A stretch of DNA of 10,498 nt from CAZQRW01 sp964596115 (GCA_964596115.1 CAZQRW010000055.1:1-10498); one strand, 5' to 3'. Numbered from the stretch's first letter, positions 1-7,917 are shown. Translations and numbers: made by a program. The notes: a model not told the origin generated them from the letters alone.

Positions 1-94
1 TTGTCAAGGAAAGAAAGTTATCCTAAGCTCGGATCCTTGTACTTCTTAATCTATAATAATTAGCATTGCGTCACCGTAAGAATAGAAAAGATAA

Positions 95-748
95 TCACTT
101 CTCCTTGCGGTGCTTTATTACCCTTCCACTTGCAATATATACCACATCTTCACTTATATTTGTAGAGAGATCTGCTATCCTCTCAAGATTAGCAGCCACA
201 TTAACCAACATAATTGCAGCCTCAACTATACGAGGATCCTCTGTTATGGACTTAACAAATTTTCTCAAAACCTTATCCCTGAGAGAATCAACCACATTAT
301 CCCTCTTACATACATCCTTTGCAAGGATTGAATCTTCCCTTATAAAAGAATTTATGCTGTCCTTCAACATACCAAGTGTTTCATCAACCATTTTCGATAT
401 CAGATTCAAACGGAATGTATAGGGTCTTTCCACTAAATATATACCTCTGTTGGCAATATTAACGGCATGATCTCCCATTCGTTCAAGATCATTATTGATC
501 TTCAAAATCATAAGAATAGTTCTTAAATCCTTTGCCTTTGGTTCGAATTGAGCAATGGCTTCTATACATTCTTCCTCTATCTCTACTTCTCTATCATTTG
601 CCTTTGGTTCATCTTCATTTATTACAATTAAAAGATCCCCTCTATTTTTTTTCAATATTCCTTCTATACTTTTTTCTATCATCCTCTCCACATAGGTGGA
701 ATATTCAATAACCATTTCTTTTAATTCATTTATCTTTTTATCAAGCAT
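95..748 (-). CDS. phoU: PhoU, phosphate signalling and Pst regulator
   Basis: A 217-residue protein of normal PhoU length, predicted cytoplasmic and all-helical. It shows the two tandem PhoU repeats. The first contains FEPKAKDLR followed by NNDLERMGDHAVNIA, and the second contains VNVAANLERIADLSTNI. The acidic and arginine positions in LER-x-x-D are the metal-binding signature of the family. PhoU is known to connect PstB with PhoR and keep the kinase inactive when phosphate is plentiful. The gene is last in the pst operon, with 8 nt between the pstB stop and its ATG. A strong ribosome site (AGGAGGG) sits 3 nt before that ATG and supports this start. No convincing terminator is visible downstream. 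Identification is secure from motifs and from synteny. Confidence 0.96.
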   Translation of the reverse strand: MLDKKINELKEMVIEYSTYVERMIEKSIEGILKKNRGDLLIVINEDEPKANDREVEIEEECIEAIAQFEPKAKDLRTILMILKINNDLERMGDHAVNIANRGIYLVERPYTFRLNLISKMVDETLGMLKDSINSFIREDSILAKDVCKRDNVVDSLRDKVLRKFVKSITEDPRIVEAAIMLVNVAANLERIADLSTNISEDVVYIASGRVIKHRKEK

Positions 749-756
749 TTTCCCTC

Positions 757-1515
757 CTATCCAAATTTTCCGGTAAGATATTCCTCTGTCCTCTTATCCT
801 CTGGAACAGTAAACATTTTCCCCGTTTCTCCAAATTCAATAAGCTCCCCGAGGAATAAAAAGGCGGTGTAGTCTGATACTCTTGAAGCCTGGGCAATGTT
901 GTGTGTCACAAGTATAATAGTAACTGTTTTTTTTAATTCTACTATTAATTCTTCTATTCTTGCAGTTGCCTTGGGATCAAGCGCAGAGGTGGGCTCATCA
1001 AGGAGCAGTATCTCTGGATTCATTGCAAGTGTCCTTGCAATACACAATCTCTGTTGCTGTCCTCCTGAAAGAAATGTACCCTTTTTGTAAAGTGAATCTT
1101 TAACTTCATCCCAGAGAGCCGATCTTATCAGTGATTCTTCCACAATCCTGTCGCTATCTGTTTTGGATAATCTTATACCATTTAATTTATAACCTGCTAA
1201 GACATTATCATATATACTCATTATGGGAAAGGGGTTGGGCTTCTGAAAAACCATTCCTATCCTTCTTCTCAATATTATGGGATTTATATTATATATGTTT
1301 ACGTCATCGAGGTAGATTTTACCTGTTGTTCTTGCCCCAGGTGTTAATTCATTCATCCTGTTTATGCATCTGATAAGGGTAGTCTTGCCACAACCTGATG
1401 GCCCCATAATAGCAGTAACAACATTTCTCTGAAATGATAAATTTATATCTGTAAGTACTTGCTTATCTTCGTAAAAAGCAGAGAGATTCTCTACCCTTAA
1501 AACTCTGTCTTCCAT
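757..1515 (-). CDS. pstB: PstB, phosphate ABC transporter ATPase
   Basis: A 252-residue ABC ATPase that powers phosphate import on the cytoplasmic face of PstC/PstA. All nucleotide-binding motifs are intact: Walker A GPSGCGKTT (about 38-46), Q-loop VFQKPNPFP (Q91), signature LSGGQQQR (149-156), Walker B ILLLDEP (169-175) and the switch histidine in LVTHN (H205). KPNPFPxSIYDNV-like sequence after the Q-loop is typical of PstB. I chose the ATG at 1515 (MEDRVLRVENL) because family proteins begin just before the first beta strand and an AAGGGG ribosome site lies 11 nt upstream. A longer in-frame reading to 1602 adds a Cys-rich segment overlapping pstA that has no counterpart in PstB. The chosen start overlaps the end of pstA by 19 nt, which suggests coupled translation. 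Confidence 0.97.
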   Translation of the reverse strand: MEDRVLRVENLSAFYEDKQVLTDINLSFQRNVVTAIMGPSGCGKTTLIRCINRMNELTPGARTTGKIYLDDVNIYNINPIILRRRIGMVFQKPNPFPIMSIYDNVLAGYKLNGIRLSKTDSDRIVEESLIRSALWDEVKDSLYKKGTFLSGGQQQRLCIARTLAMNPEILLLDEPTSALDPKATARIEELIVELKKTVTIILVTHNIAQASRVSDYTAFLFLGELIEFGETGKMFTVPEDKRTEEYLTGKFG

Positions 1516-2339
1516 TTTCTTGTTAACCCCTTTGTCATTAGGCTTAAAATAAGTACAAATACAATAAGAACAAAAGATGCACCCCATGCAATCCTCTGCC
1601 ACTCATGATATGGACTTGAGGCATAGTTAAATATTAAGAGGGGCAGCGAATTTATAGGTTTCAATATATTCACATTCATATATGGACTTCCAAAGGCAGT
1701 GAAGAGCAGAGGTGCCGTCTCTCCAGCTACTCTTGCGATCCCTATTAGTATACCTGTTAATATTCCACTTAGACTTGCGGGAAGTACTACTTTTAGTATC
1801 GTTCTATAGTATGGCACACCAAGCGCAAGGGATGCCTCTCTCAGAGATTGAGGAATAAGTCTCAAATTTTCCTCAGTGGATTTTACAACAAGAGGGAGCA
1901 TCATTATTCCCAGGGCAACAGCTCCAGATAATGCGGAGAATCTTCCGATTGGCTTAACTATCCAGATATATGCAATGATTCCCATAACTATAGATGGAAT
2001 TCCCTGTAATATCTCTGTACTTAGTCTCACATAATTGCTTAACCTGCTCGAATTATATTCAGATAGAAATATACCTGCTGTTATACCTAACGGTATGGAA
2101 ATAATTGCAGAGAGAAAAATCAGAATAAGTGTTCCCACAATGGCATTCGATATACCTCCTCCCTTAACGCCTATGGGCGCAGGGAGGCTCACAAAAAACT
2201 CCCAATTTATGACAGATACGCCTTGTTTCACGACATAAAAGAGTATGGCAAATAGGGGAACTATTATAGCAAATGTGAGAATAGCAATTAAAATAATAAA
2301 AAATTTGTCTATCATTATTCTAAATTTCAGATTTTTCAT
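1497..2339 (-). CDS. pstA: PstA, phosphate ABC transporter permease
   Basis: A 280-residue inner-membrane permease that forms the phosphate channel together with PstC. A first membrane helix (about 12-37) is followed by a periplasmic loop and then a block of about five helices. The cytoplasmic EAA loop that docks PstB is clear at about 168-196 (REASLALGVPYYRTILKVVLP). EILQGIPSIVMG at about 109-120 and the RVAGETAPLLFTAFG stretch just after residue 200 are typical of PstA rather than PstC. The ATG at 2339 overlaps the pstC stop as ATGA, a classic translational-coupling junction. The 3' end overlaps the start of pstB by 19 nt. Confidence 0.96.
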   Translation of the reverse strand: MKNLKFRIMIDKFFIILIAILTFAIIVPLFAILFYVVKQGVSVINWEFFVSLPAPIGVKGGGISNAIVGTLILIFLSAIISIPLGITAGIFLSEYNSSRLSNYVRLSTEILQGIPSIVMGIIAYIWIVKPIGRFSALSGAVALGIMMLPLVVKSTEENLRLIPQSLREASLALGVPYYRTILKVVLPASLSGILTGILIGIARVAGETAPLLFTAFGSPYMNVNILKPINSLPLLIFNYASSPYHEWQRIAWGASFVLIVFVLILSLMTKGLTRKWKTEF

Positions 2340-3295
2340 TTTTTACTCCCTCTTATGTCCAATCTATTTATAATCCATTTTCCTGTAAAATTAATAACAG
2401 CAGTAATCAAAAATAGAACTAACCCTATCTCGATTAATGACGAAAGATATAATTTCCCTGTTGCCTCAGTAAACTCATTTGCAATGATACTTGCCATTGT
2501 ATTTGCAGGAGAGAATATATTCAACGTGAAAAAATTTGCATTACCAATAACCATTGTTACTGCCATTGTCTCACCAAGTGCCCTTCCCAGTGAAAGCAAA
2601 AAACCTGCTATTATACCAGATCTTGCATACGGCACAACAATTTTTTTAATTACTTCAAATCTTGTAGCACCAAGGGCGTATGCTCCCTCCTTTAATTCTG
2701 AAGGAACGAGATTTATTACATCCCTCCCCAGAGATGCAGAATAAGGTATAATCATTATAGCAAGAATGATGGATGCAGTAAATATGCCTACACCATAGGG
2801 AACTATTCCAAGTTTCATCTCCATTGCCCTCACAATAGGGGCAAGAATAAGAAGTCCCCAGAAACCATATATAATTGAGGGAATGCCCGATAGTAACTCT
2901 ATTGTTGAACCCAAGGTAGAAGGTAACCCCCCCTTTTTATAGTATTCCCCTAAAAATATTGATATGGCAAGTGAAAAAGGAATTGATATAATTAATGCAA
3001 GAAATGAAGTTAACAGTGTCCCAACAATAAAGGCTAATGAACCAAATTTTCCCGATACCGGGTCCCAGGTGGATGAGGATAAAAATTCCAGGCCAAAGGC
3101 TTTTATCGAGGGAAGTGCATTCAAAATTAGCGTTAATAATATAGCACTTATAAGGAGCAAGACCACAATTCCTGATAAAAACAGTGTAAAGCGGAAAAAA
3201 ATCTCAGGGAAATTCCTCTTAGAAGAGATATTTGGTCTGGTGAGCGGTGTATCTCTCACCAGACCATTTGATCTACTTAAGGAGGGGGTTTCCAT
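2336..3295 (-). CDS. pstC: PstC, phosphate ABC transporter permease
   Basis: A 319-residue inner-membrane permease and the partner of PstA. Membrane helices begin at about residue 34. The long polar N-terminus (1-33) is cytoplasmic. The periplasmic FLSSSTWDP motif (71-79) and IELLSGIPSIIYGFWG (about 132-147) are characteristic of PstC. The EAA loop is at about 203-231 (EGAYALGATRFEVIKKIVVP), followed by GRALGETMAVTMVIGN. The ATG at 3295 overlaps the last 23 nt of pstS. A GAGGAC ribosome-site-like sequence sits 11 nt upstream, which is not strong. The only alternative near start is a GTG at codon 13, which lies inside the hairpin at 3233-3266. The N-terminal residues 10-21 are encoded by that hairpin. 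Confidence 0.96.
   Translation of the reverse strand: METPSLSRSNGLVRDTPLTRPNISSKRNFPEIFFRFTLFLSGIVVLLLISAILLTLILNALPSIKAFGLEFLSSSTWDPVSGKFGSLAFIVGTLLTSFLALIISIPFSLAISIFLGEYYKKGGLPSTLGSTIELLSGIPSIIYGFWGLLILAPIVRAMEMKLGIVPYGVGIFTASIILAIMIIPYSASLGRDVINLVPSELKEGAYALGATRFEVIKKIVVPYARSGIIAGFLLSLGRALGETMAVTMVIGNANFFTLNIFSPANTMASIIANEFTEATGKLYLSSLIEIGLVLFLITAVINFTGKWIINRLDIRGSKK
3233..3266 (-). promoter_or_regulatory. 12-bp stem-loop just after the pstS stop codon
   Basis: A perfect inverted repeat: arms TGGTCTGGTGAG at 3233-3244 and its complement at 3255-3266, with a 10-nt loop. On the transcript it lies 7 nt past the pstS stop (3273-3275) and inside the first codons of pstC. No T-run follows, so it is not a standard terminator. 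It could block 3'-to-5' decay of the pstS message, or lower translation into pstC. Either would make more PstS than permease. The structure is seen in the sequence; the role is inferred. Confidence 0.6.
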
Positions 3296-4319
3296 CGAAT
3301 GTTACAGTCCTCAGGATTTCCTCTCCCCTTTTCACAGCTGCTTCAGGAAGTGGCGCATAGTGGAGAGGTTTTGTATATATCTGACCATTATGTATCATCC
3401 ACGAAATCATCTTCAAAAGTTCTTCGGCCCTTTCTCTGCTCCTATTTTTGTAGTTCTGTTCCTTATATAGGATCAACCAGGTAAAACTACTTATGGGATA
3501 CCCCATCTTTGCATCGGTATCTGTGAGAGAAACCCTTGTATCAGCAGGGAGTTTCACATTTGCTGCATAACTCACAGATTCAATACTTGGTTTTATATAA
3601 TTCCCTGATTTGTTTCTCACAATACCTACGGGCATATCGTTACCCATTGCATAAATAAGCTCCACATAGCCAATAGCCCCCATCATCTGTTTTACAAGCC
3701 CAGCCACACCAGGATTTCCTTTTCCTCCGATTCCAACAGGCCAGTTCAGGGATTTACCCCTTCCTACTCGTTTTTTCCATTCCTGGCTTACCTTTGAAAG
3801 ATAATCCGTAAATATGAAGGTCGTTCCACTCCCATCGGAACGATGGACCACCACAATCTTCTGATGGGGCAACTTTACATCAGGATTTATTGCCTGAATC
3901 CTCCTATCATTCCACCACTTTATTTTCCCAAGAAAGATATCCGCAATTATGTCTGGTGTAAACCTCAGTTCTGGTTTTCCAGGAAGGTTGTATGTAACGA
4001 CAACAGCACCGAGACAGGTTGGAATATGAAGAATTTTTCCGTCAGCCTCTTTCATCTCCTTTTCGAACATAAAGGCATCTGTCCCACCAAAATCCACTGT
4101 CTTACTGAGGAGTTGCCTTATTCCTCCACCTGAACCAATAGCCTGATAATTCACCCTTACACCCGTTTCCTTTGCATACACATCAAACATCCTTGAATAG
4201 AGGGGATATGGGAAGGTTGCTCCTGCACCAAGGAGTTCAATCTTCATTGAACCTGCAAAGAGGTTTATGCCTGTAAAAAAACCAGTTACTAACAGTGAAA
4301 TCTTTAGAAAATTGTTCAT
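3273..4319 (-). CDS. pstS: PstS, periplasmic phosphate-binding protein
   Basis: A 348-residue solute-binding protein that delivers phosphate to the PstCA channel. The N-terminus is a signal peptide with a hydrophobic core at about 5-20 and a likely cleavage after A22. There is no lipobox cysteine, so the protein should be soluble in the periplasm. The phosphate-binding segments are all present: GAGATFPYPLY (about 31-41), GSGGG (62-66), DFGGTD (76-81) and HRSDGSGTT (159-167). The length fits the family. It starts 13 nt after the porin stop with an AGGGAGG ribosome site 4 nt before the ATG, so it is almost certainly co-transcribed with the porin. Confidence 0.97.
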   Translation of the reverse strand: MNNFLKISLLVTGFFTGINLFAGSMKIELLGAGATFPYPLYSRMFDVYAKETGVRVNYQAIGSGGGIRQLLSKTVDFGGTDAFMFEKEMKEADGKILHIPTCLGAVVVTYNLPGKPELRFTPDIIADIFLGKIKWWNDRRIQAINPDVKLPHQKIVVVHRSDGSGTTFIFTDYLSKVSQEWKKRVGRGKSLNWPVGIGGKGNPGVAGLVKQMMGAIGYVELIYAMGNDMPVGIVRNKSGNYIKPSIESVSYAANVKLPADTRVSLTDTDAKMGYPISSFTWLILYKEQNYKNRSRERAEELLKMISWMIHNGQIYTKPLHYAPLPEAAVKRGEEILRTVTFDGNPLLK

Positions 4320-4332
4320 TTTTCCTCCCTAT

Positions 4333-5310
4333 TTAAATCTTATAATAAAGGGTTAATCTCGGAAAGATATCAGGATTTATGCTTGAGTCCGAGTAGAATA
4401 CATACTCTAAATTGGGGATTATCTTTACTCCCTTTAATGGAGAGAAGGAAACACCCATAATTATAAGATTTGAAGATGATGCCGAAGACATAGGAATATA
4501 CGATATCTTTTCAGCATCTGTATTTGCCTCAAATGCTTTATCATATCGAATAATTATATCAGTATTCTTTTTAAGTTTCAATATACCAAAGCCTGAAAGA
4601 ATACTATATGATGGTGTTTCGCCACCTATTCCCCTTCTTGCATACTGAATTCCAAATCTCAATTTTTCTCCAGAATAAGCCAGGAAGCCCTGCATAGTAT
4701 AGGACTTATCATCTGGGCCAACTCTATAATCTCCATATACTTCAGCGTATAATCCTTTAAAAGGCGTAATACCAAGAGAGGTATAGAGATTTTTTGTCTT
4801 ATCTGTTTCGGATTTATTACTTGCTCCATTACCAAACATTAAAAAATACGAAAGAATGTTACTTTTGCCTTTCAGACTTAGACCAAAATCCCTTGAAGAA
4901 GACCATTTCTGGAGATCGAGTGGGGTCTTCTCAATAGAACGGTATCCCCATATCTTCTCAACACTGTTGAATGTAGGTGTTCCCTGGATACCAAAGGTGA
5001 GACTTCCAAAGTATTGTTTCAGAGAGATGTAAGCATCCTTCACTGTAGGGTGAAGTAGGTCTTTCTTAGTGAAATCGCCTGGACTTGCCATCTCAAAACG
5101 GAGTCTTGCCTTCAGATTTTTATAAATGTGATTGTCGTATGTAAAATATATCCTTCTAAACCAGAATCCGTTGTTACCATTAAGACTATCATCGTGGCTC
5201 TGGTAAACGTAGTAGTATTCACCGATCACATAGCCCGAAATTTTTTGATCTGCCATCAATGTCTGGGTGGCAACCACGCTAAGCAAGACAACCAATAACA
5301 TTTTCTTCAC
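4333..5310 (-). CDS. Phosphate-selective porin, OprO/OprP-like
   Basis: A 325-residue outer-membrane beta-barrel with a signal peptide (cleavage likely after A20 in TLMA-DQ). The start is a GTG at 5310, chosen because a strong GGAGGT lies 6 nt upstream; the ATG three codons later would be too far from it. Alternating hydrophobic/polar strands run through the protein, and aromatic residues are common. FWFRRIYFTYDN, PTVKDAYISLK, FGIQGTPTF, WGYRSIEKTPLDLQ and SSSRDFGLSLKG are typical of the phosphate-selective porin O/P family. The C-terminus (LTLYYKI) has the usual amphipathic last strand but ends in Ile, not the common Phe or Trp. It is shorter than Pseudomonas OprP (about 400 residues). Placement first in the pst operon, behind a Pho box, supports phosphate as substrate. 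Confidence 0.88.
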   Translation of the reverse strand: MKKMLLVVLLSVVATQTLMADQKISGYVIGEYYYVYQSHDDSLNGNNGFWFRRIYFTYDNHIYKNLKARLRFEMASPGDFTKKDLLHPTVKDAYISLKQYFGSLTFGIQGTPTFNSVEKIWGYRSIEKTPLDLQKWSSSRDFGLSLKGKSNILSYFLMFGNGASNKSETDKTKNLYTSLGITPFKGLYAEVYGDYRVGPDDKSYTMQGFLAYSGEKLRFGIQYARRGIGGETPSYSILSGFGILKLKKNTDIIIRYDKAFEANTDAEKISYIPMSSASSSNLIIMGVSFSPLKGVKIIPNLEYVFYSDSSINPDIFPRLTLYYKI

Positions 5311-5316
5311 CTTAAC

Positions 5317-5323
5317 ACCTCCT
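5317..5323 (-). promoter_or_regulatory. Ribosome binding site that fixes the porin GTG start
   Basis: AGGAGGT on the minus strand is nearly a full complement to the 16S rRNA tail. It ends 6 nt before the GTG at 5310, which argues for GTG over the downstream ATG. Confidence 0.8.
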
Positions 5324-5343
5324 TTTTAGGGTTTAATAATTTC

Positions 5344-5402
5344 AATATACAAATAATGGGGAATGTTAACTGAGTATAAAGATTATGTTAATTTTTTGTT
5401 AA
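5344..5402 (-). promoter_or_regulatory. Pho box (four 11-bp-spaced repeats) and -10 of the porin-pst operon
   Basis: Reading along the minus strand, the hexamers TTAACA (5397-5402), TTAACA (5386-5391), TTTATA (5375-5380) and TTAACA (5364-5369) are each separated by exactly 5 nt. This 11-bp direct repeat places the sites on one face of the helix and matches the TT(A/T/C)ACA arrangement known for PhoP/PhoB-type regulators. A TATATT (5344-5349) lies 14 nt beyond the last repeat and is a candidate -10. There is no separate good -35, as is usual for activator-dependent Pho promoters. The array begins directly after the phoR stop codon. Confidence 0.8.
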
Positions 5403-5405
5403 TTA

Positions 5406-7127
5406 TTATGATATAGGAAGATGGATAATGAATTTTGTTCCCTTCCCTACTTTGCTTTCAACATCTATTCTCCCATTGTGGAGTAAAATAACATGCTTAA
5501 CAATAGAGAGTCCTAAACCAGTGCCACCCATTTTTCTTGAACGTGATTTGTCAACCACATAGAACCTCTCAAAAATTCTGGGAAGATTCTTTTCTGGAAT
5601 ACCAATTCCAGTATCCTCTACCTCAATCTTTATATAGTTATCCTCTTTTTTTGCAGAAATTTTTATCTTACCACTTTCTGTATACTTAATTGCATTATCT
5701 ATTAGGTTTATAAAAACCTGCTCAAGCATAAAACTATCACCTTTTATAGATGGTAATTTTTCCTGTATATGTTTCTCAATCATAAGTCCTTTTTTTTCTA
5801 TCTTTTGCCCGAATATGGAGAGTGTATTTTCAATAATTTCTTTAAGATTAACGACTTTCATTTCAGGTTTAATCTCTCTATTCTCAAGTTCTGATATAAT
5901 CAATAAATCCTGAACAATATTTATAAGTCTATCTGTATTTCTTTTGATGATATTCAGATACCCCTTCTTTTTCTCATCTATTTCTTCCTCCAACGTCTCC
6001 ACGTACCCTTTTATTGCTGTAAGAGGGGTTCTCAACTCGTGGGATACATTCACAGCGAAATCCCTCTTTATCTTTTCAAGTTTTTTCATCTCTGATATAT
6101 CATGAAAGACGAAGATTATTTTGTTGTTTTTAAGGTAACTTCCCCCAACAATAAAATGCCTACCCTTATACTCCATCTCCCCTGATAATCCCCTTTGCTT
6201 GTTTTTAATTTCTCTTAGTAACTCACCAATCTCTGGAATCCGTAAAACTGAATGTAATTCCTTTCCTTCCACATCTTCACTAATATATCTTTTAAAGCTT
6301 TTATTACACAGTAAAATTTTCCCATCATCATCGACCATAATGAGTCCCTCCTGAATAGAGGATATTATATTATTCAACTCTTCTTTCTGAGATTCAAGGG
6401 AAGAAATAAGTGATTTTATCTTTTCTGCCATAAGATTAAAACTTTTTGCTAACTCCATTAATTCATCGTCTCTTTTAAGAAATACCCTTACATCAAATTC
6501 ACCTGAGGCAATCTTTTTTGATGCATCTACAAGTGCTTTTATAGGATTTATAATTGTCCTCGAAAAAAATAAGGCACCTAAAAGCGAAAGAACGATAAAT
6601 ACAATGGAAATTTGAAATATCCTGAAATTTAATCTTTTGAGGAAAAGATTCATATTATTTAAGAACAAACTGACCCTTATAACCCCCTTTATGCTTCCCT
6701 TTATATATAATGGTAAGGCAACATAAAGCATCTTCTCTTTAACAGTGGTGCTGAACCGAATGGATTTTCCAACCTGTCCACTATACGCCTGGATGACCTC
6801 AGGTCTTGTGCTGTGATTTTCCATTGTTTCAGGATCCTTTTTAGAATCGGCAAGAACCACTCCCTCCTTATTAATAATTGTAACTCTTCTGTTGACATTC
6901 TTGCCAATATTTTTTACAAATCTGTCAAGTCCCTTATAATCCTTTCTGTTAACGTATTCAATTACCTGGGATTGAATTGCTACCCCAATATTCTTCAGTT
7001 CCTCCGTAAATGTGTCTAAATAGTAAGACCTTATTGTGACAAATGAAATAACTATAATAAAGAATGAAAGTGATAGTATTATTAATAAATACCCTCCAAA
7101 AATCCTATTCAGAATGGTTCTCTTCAT
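5406..7127 (-). CDS. phoR: PhoR, phosphate-responsive sensor histidine kinase
   Basis: A 573-residue inner-membrane kinase. Parts in order: TM1 (about 10-32); a periplasmic Cache-like sensor of about 135 residues containing STRPEVIQAYSGQVG and MLYVALPL; TM2 (about 168-189); a HAMP linker (about 190-242); a short coiled coil; a PAS domain (about 253-345); and HisKA with the phospho-acceptor H363 in VSHELRTPLT. The ATP-binding domain follows, with N-box INLIDNAIKY (N478), G1 DTGIGI (505-510), F-box FERFY and G2 GGTGLGL (534-540). All catalytic residues are present. E. coli PhoR lacks a large periplasmic domain, so this one is closer in layout to Bacillus PhoR. The ATG overlaps the phoB stop as ATGA. 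Confidence 0.95.
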   Translation of the reverse strand: MKRTILNRIFGGYLLIILSLSFFIIVISFVTIRSYYLDTFTEELKNIGVAIQSQVIEYVNRKDYKGLDRFVKNIGKNVNRRVTIINKEGVVLADSKKDPETMENHSTRPEVIQAYSGQVGKSIRFSTTVKEKMLYVALPLYIKGSIKGVIRVSLFLNNMNLFLKRLNFRIFQISIVFIVLSLLGALFFSRTIINPIKALVDASKKIASGEFDVRVFLKRDDELMELAKSFNLMAEKIKSLISSLESQKEELNNIISSIQEGLIMVDDDGKILLCNKSFKRYISEDVEGKELHSVLRIPEIGELLREIKNKQRGLSGEMEYKGRHFIVGGSYLKNNKIIFVFHDISEMKKLEKIKRDFAVNVSHELRTPLTAIKGYVETLEEEIDEKKKGYLNIIKRNTDRLINIVQDLLIISELENREIKPEMKVVNLKEIIENTLSIFGQKIEKKGLMIEKHIQEKLPSIKGDSFMLEQVFINLIDNAIKYTESGKIKISAKKEDNYIKIEVEDTGIGIPEKNLPRIFERFYVVDKSRSRKMGGTGLGLSIVKHVILLHNGRIDVESKVGKGTKFIIHLPIS

Positions 7128-7804
7128 TCTTCCACCTTGTATCCTATACCTCTAACATTCTTGATGAATTTTCCTGCCTTCCCAAGTTTTTCCCTGAGAT
7201 TCTTTATGTGAACGTCTACAGTCCTATCAAAGACTGCCTTATCTCTACCCCATAGATGCTCCAGTATCTTTTCCCTTGAAAAAACCCAACCCTTATGTTC
7301 AGAAAGGATACCCAGAATTCTAAATTCTGTTGTTGTCAAATCAATCTTTTTGCCTTCAACAAAGACCTCGTATCTCTGAGGGTCTATTATAAGGATATCT
7401 CCTATTTTAATCTTTTTTGTGCCTTTAGTGGCTGTGCCTCTCCGTAAAACAGCCTTTACTCTTGCGACAAGCTCCCTTGGAGAAAAAGGTTTTGTAACGT
7501 AATCATCTGCCCCAAGTTCTAAACCAAGAACCCTATCTGTTTCTTCTCCCTTTGCAGTCAAGATAATGATGGGAATATTAGAAAATTCTTCTTCCATTCT
7601 TATATACTTACATATTTCTAAACCATCTATATCAGGAAGCATCAGGTCAAGGATTATTAAATCTGGAGTTTTCTCCTTAAGGAATCCGATAAGCCCATTG
7701 CCATTCTCAAAACCCTTTACTTCAAATCCTGATTTCTCAAGGTTAAATGTAATGAGTTCAAGTATATCAGGTTCATCGTCAACAACTGCAATAAGTCTAC
7801 CCAT
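7124..7804 (-). CDS. phoB: PhoB/PhoP-type response regulator (OmpR family)
   Basis: A 226-residue transcription factor that would be phosphorylated by PhoR and activate the pst operon. The receiver domain (1-about 120) has the acidic pocket D9-D10, phospho-acceptor D53 (ILDLMLPD), T83 and K105 (YVTKPFSPREL). An OmpR/PhoB winged-helix domain follows (about 130-226), with the TVDVHIKNLREKLG recognition helix and the RGIGYKV wing. I chose the ATG at 7804 because the protein then begins MGRLIAVVDDEPDIL, as in the family. An upstream in-frame GTG at 7855 would add 17 residues that overlap the promoter and have no family counterpart. No ribosome site precedes the ATG (see the promoter entry). Confidence 0.94.
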   Translation of the reverse strand: MGRLIAVVDDEPDILELITFNLEKSGFEVKGFENGNGLIGFLKEKTPDLIILDLMLPDIDGLEICKYIRMEEEFSNIPIIILTAKGEETDRVLGLELGADDYVTKPFSPRELVARVKAVLRRGTATKGTKKIKIGDILIIDPQRYEVFVEGKKIDLTTTEFRILGILSEHKGWVFSREKILEHLWGRDKAVFDRTVDVHIKNLREKLGKAGKFIKNVRGIGYKVEE

Positions 7805-7811
7805 TAAATTT

Positions 7812-7839
7812 ATTATATGGTATAGAAGATAATAGTCAA
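7812..7839 (-). promoter_or_regulatory. Sigma-70-type promoter of phoBR
   Basis: On the minus strand TTGACT (7834-7839) and a perfect TATAAT (7812-7817) are separated by 16 nt. Only 7 nt (AAATTTA) lie between the -10 and the ATG at 7804. A start site at the usual distance would fall on or next to the A of the ATG, giving a leaderless or nearly leaderless message. The lack of any Shine-Dalgarno sequence before phoB agrees with this. Confidence 0.7.
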
Positions 7840-7860
7840 TAAGTCGGTCCCCCACTTAAG

Positions 7861-7886
7861 GTCTCGGTGCTTGACATTGTGACATT
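7861..7886. repeat. Left 26-bp inverted repeat of a mobile-element relic
   Basis: It begins GTCTCGGTGCTTGACATTGT. It is the exact reverse complement of 8143-8168, 26 of 26 bases, and the match ends at both edges. Its outer end is 21 bp from the phoB -35 hexamer. No target-site duplication is visible (TTAAG outside the left end, AATGA outside the right). Confidence 0.85.
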
Positions 7887-7917
7887 CTCCAATCACTATC
7901 ATTGGTATATGTTATGA

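Noticed and set aside
1..94. Terminator or promoter downstream of phoU
   Set aside because: Only short imperfect pairings such as ATCC/GGAT are present. A TTGACA-like hexamer at the extreme left edge on the minus strand has no partner inside the window.
1516..1602. N-terminal extension of PstB with several cysteines
   Set aside because: It lies inside pstA in another frame, has no family counterpart, and the ATG at 1515 has a ribosome site.
2964..3470. Plus-strand open frame across pstC and pstS, and similar plus-strand frames elsewhere
   Set aside because: They lie antisense to well-supported genes and show no domain or composition of their own.
7805..7855. GTG start giving PhoB 17 extra residues
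   Set aside because: The extension covers the -10 and -35 hexamers, and response regulators begin at the VVDDEP strand.
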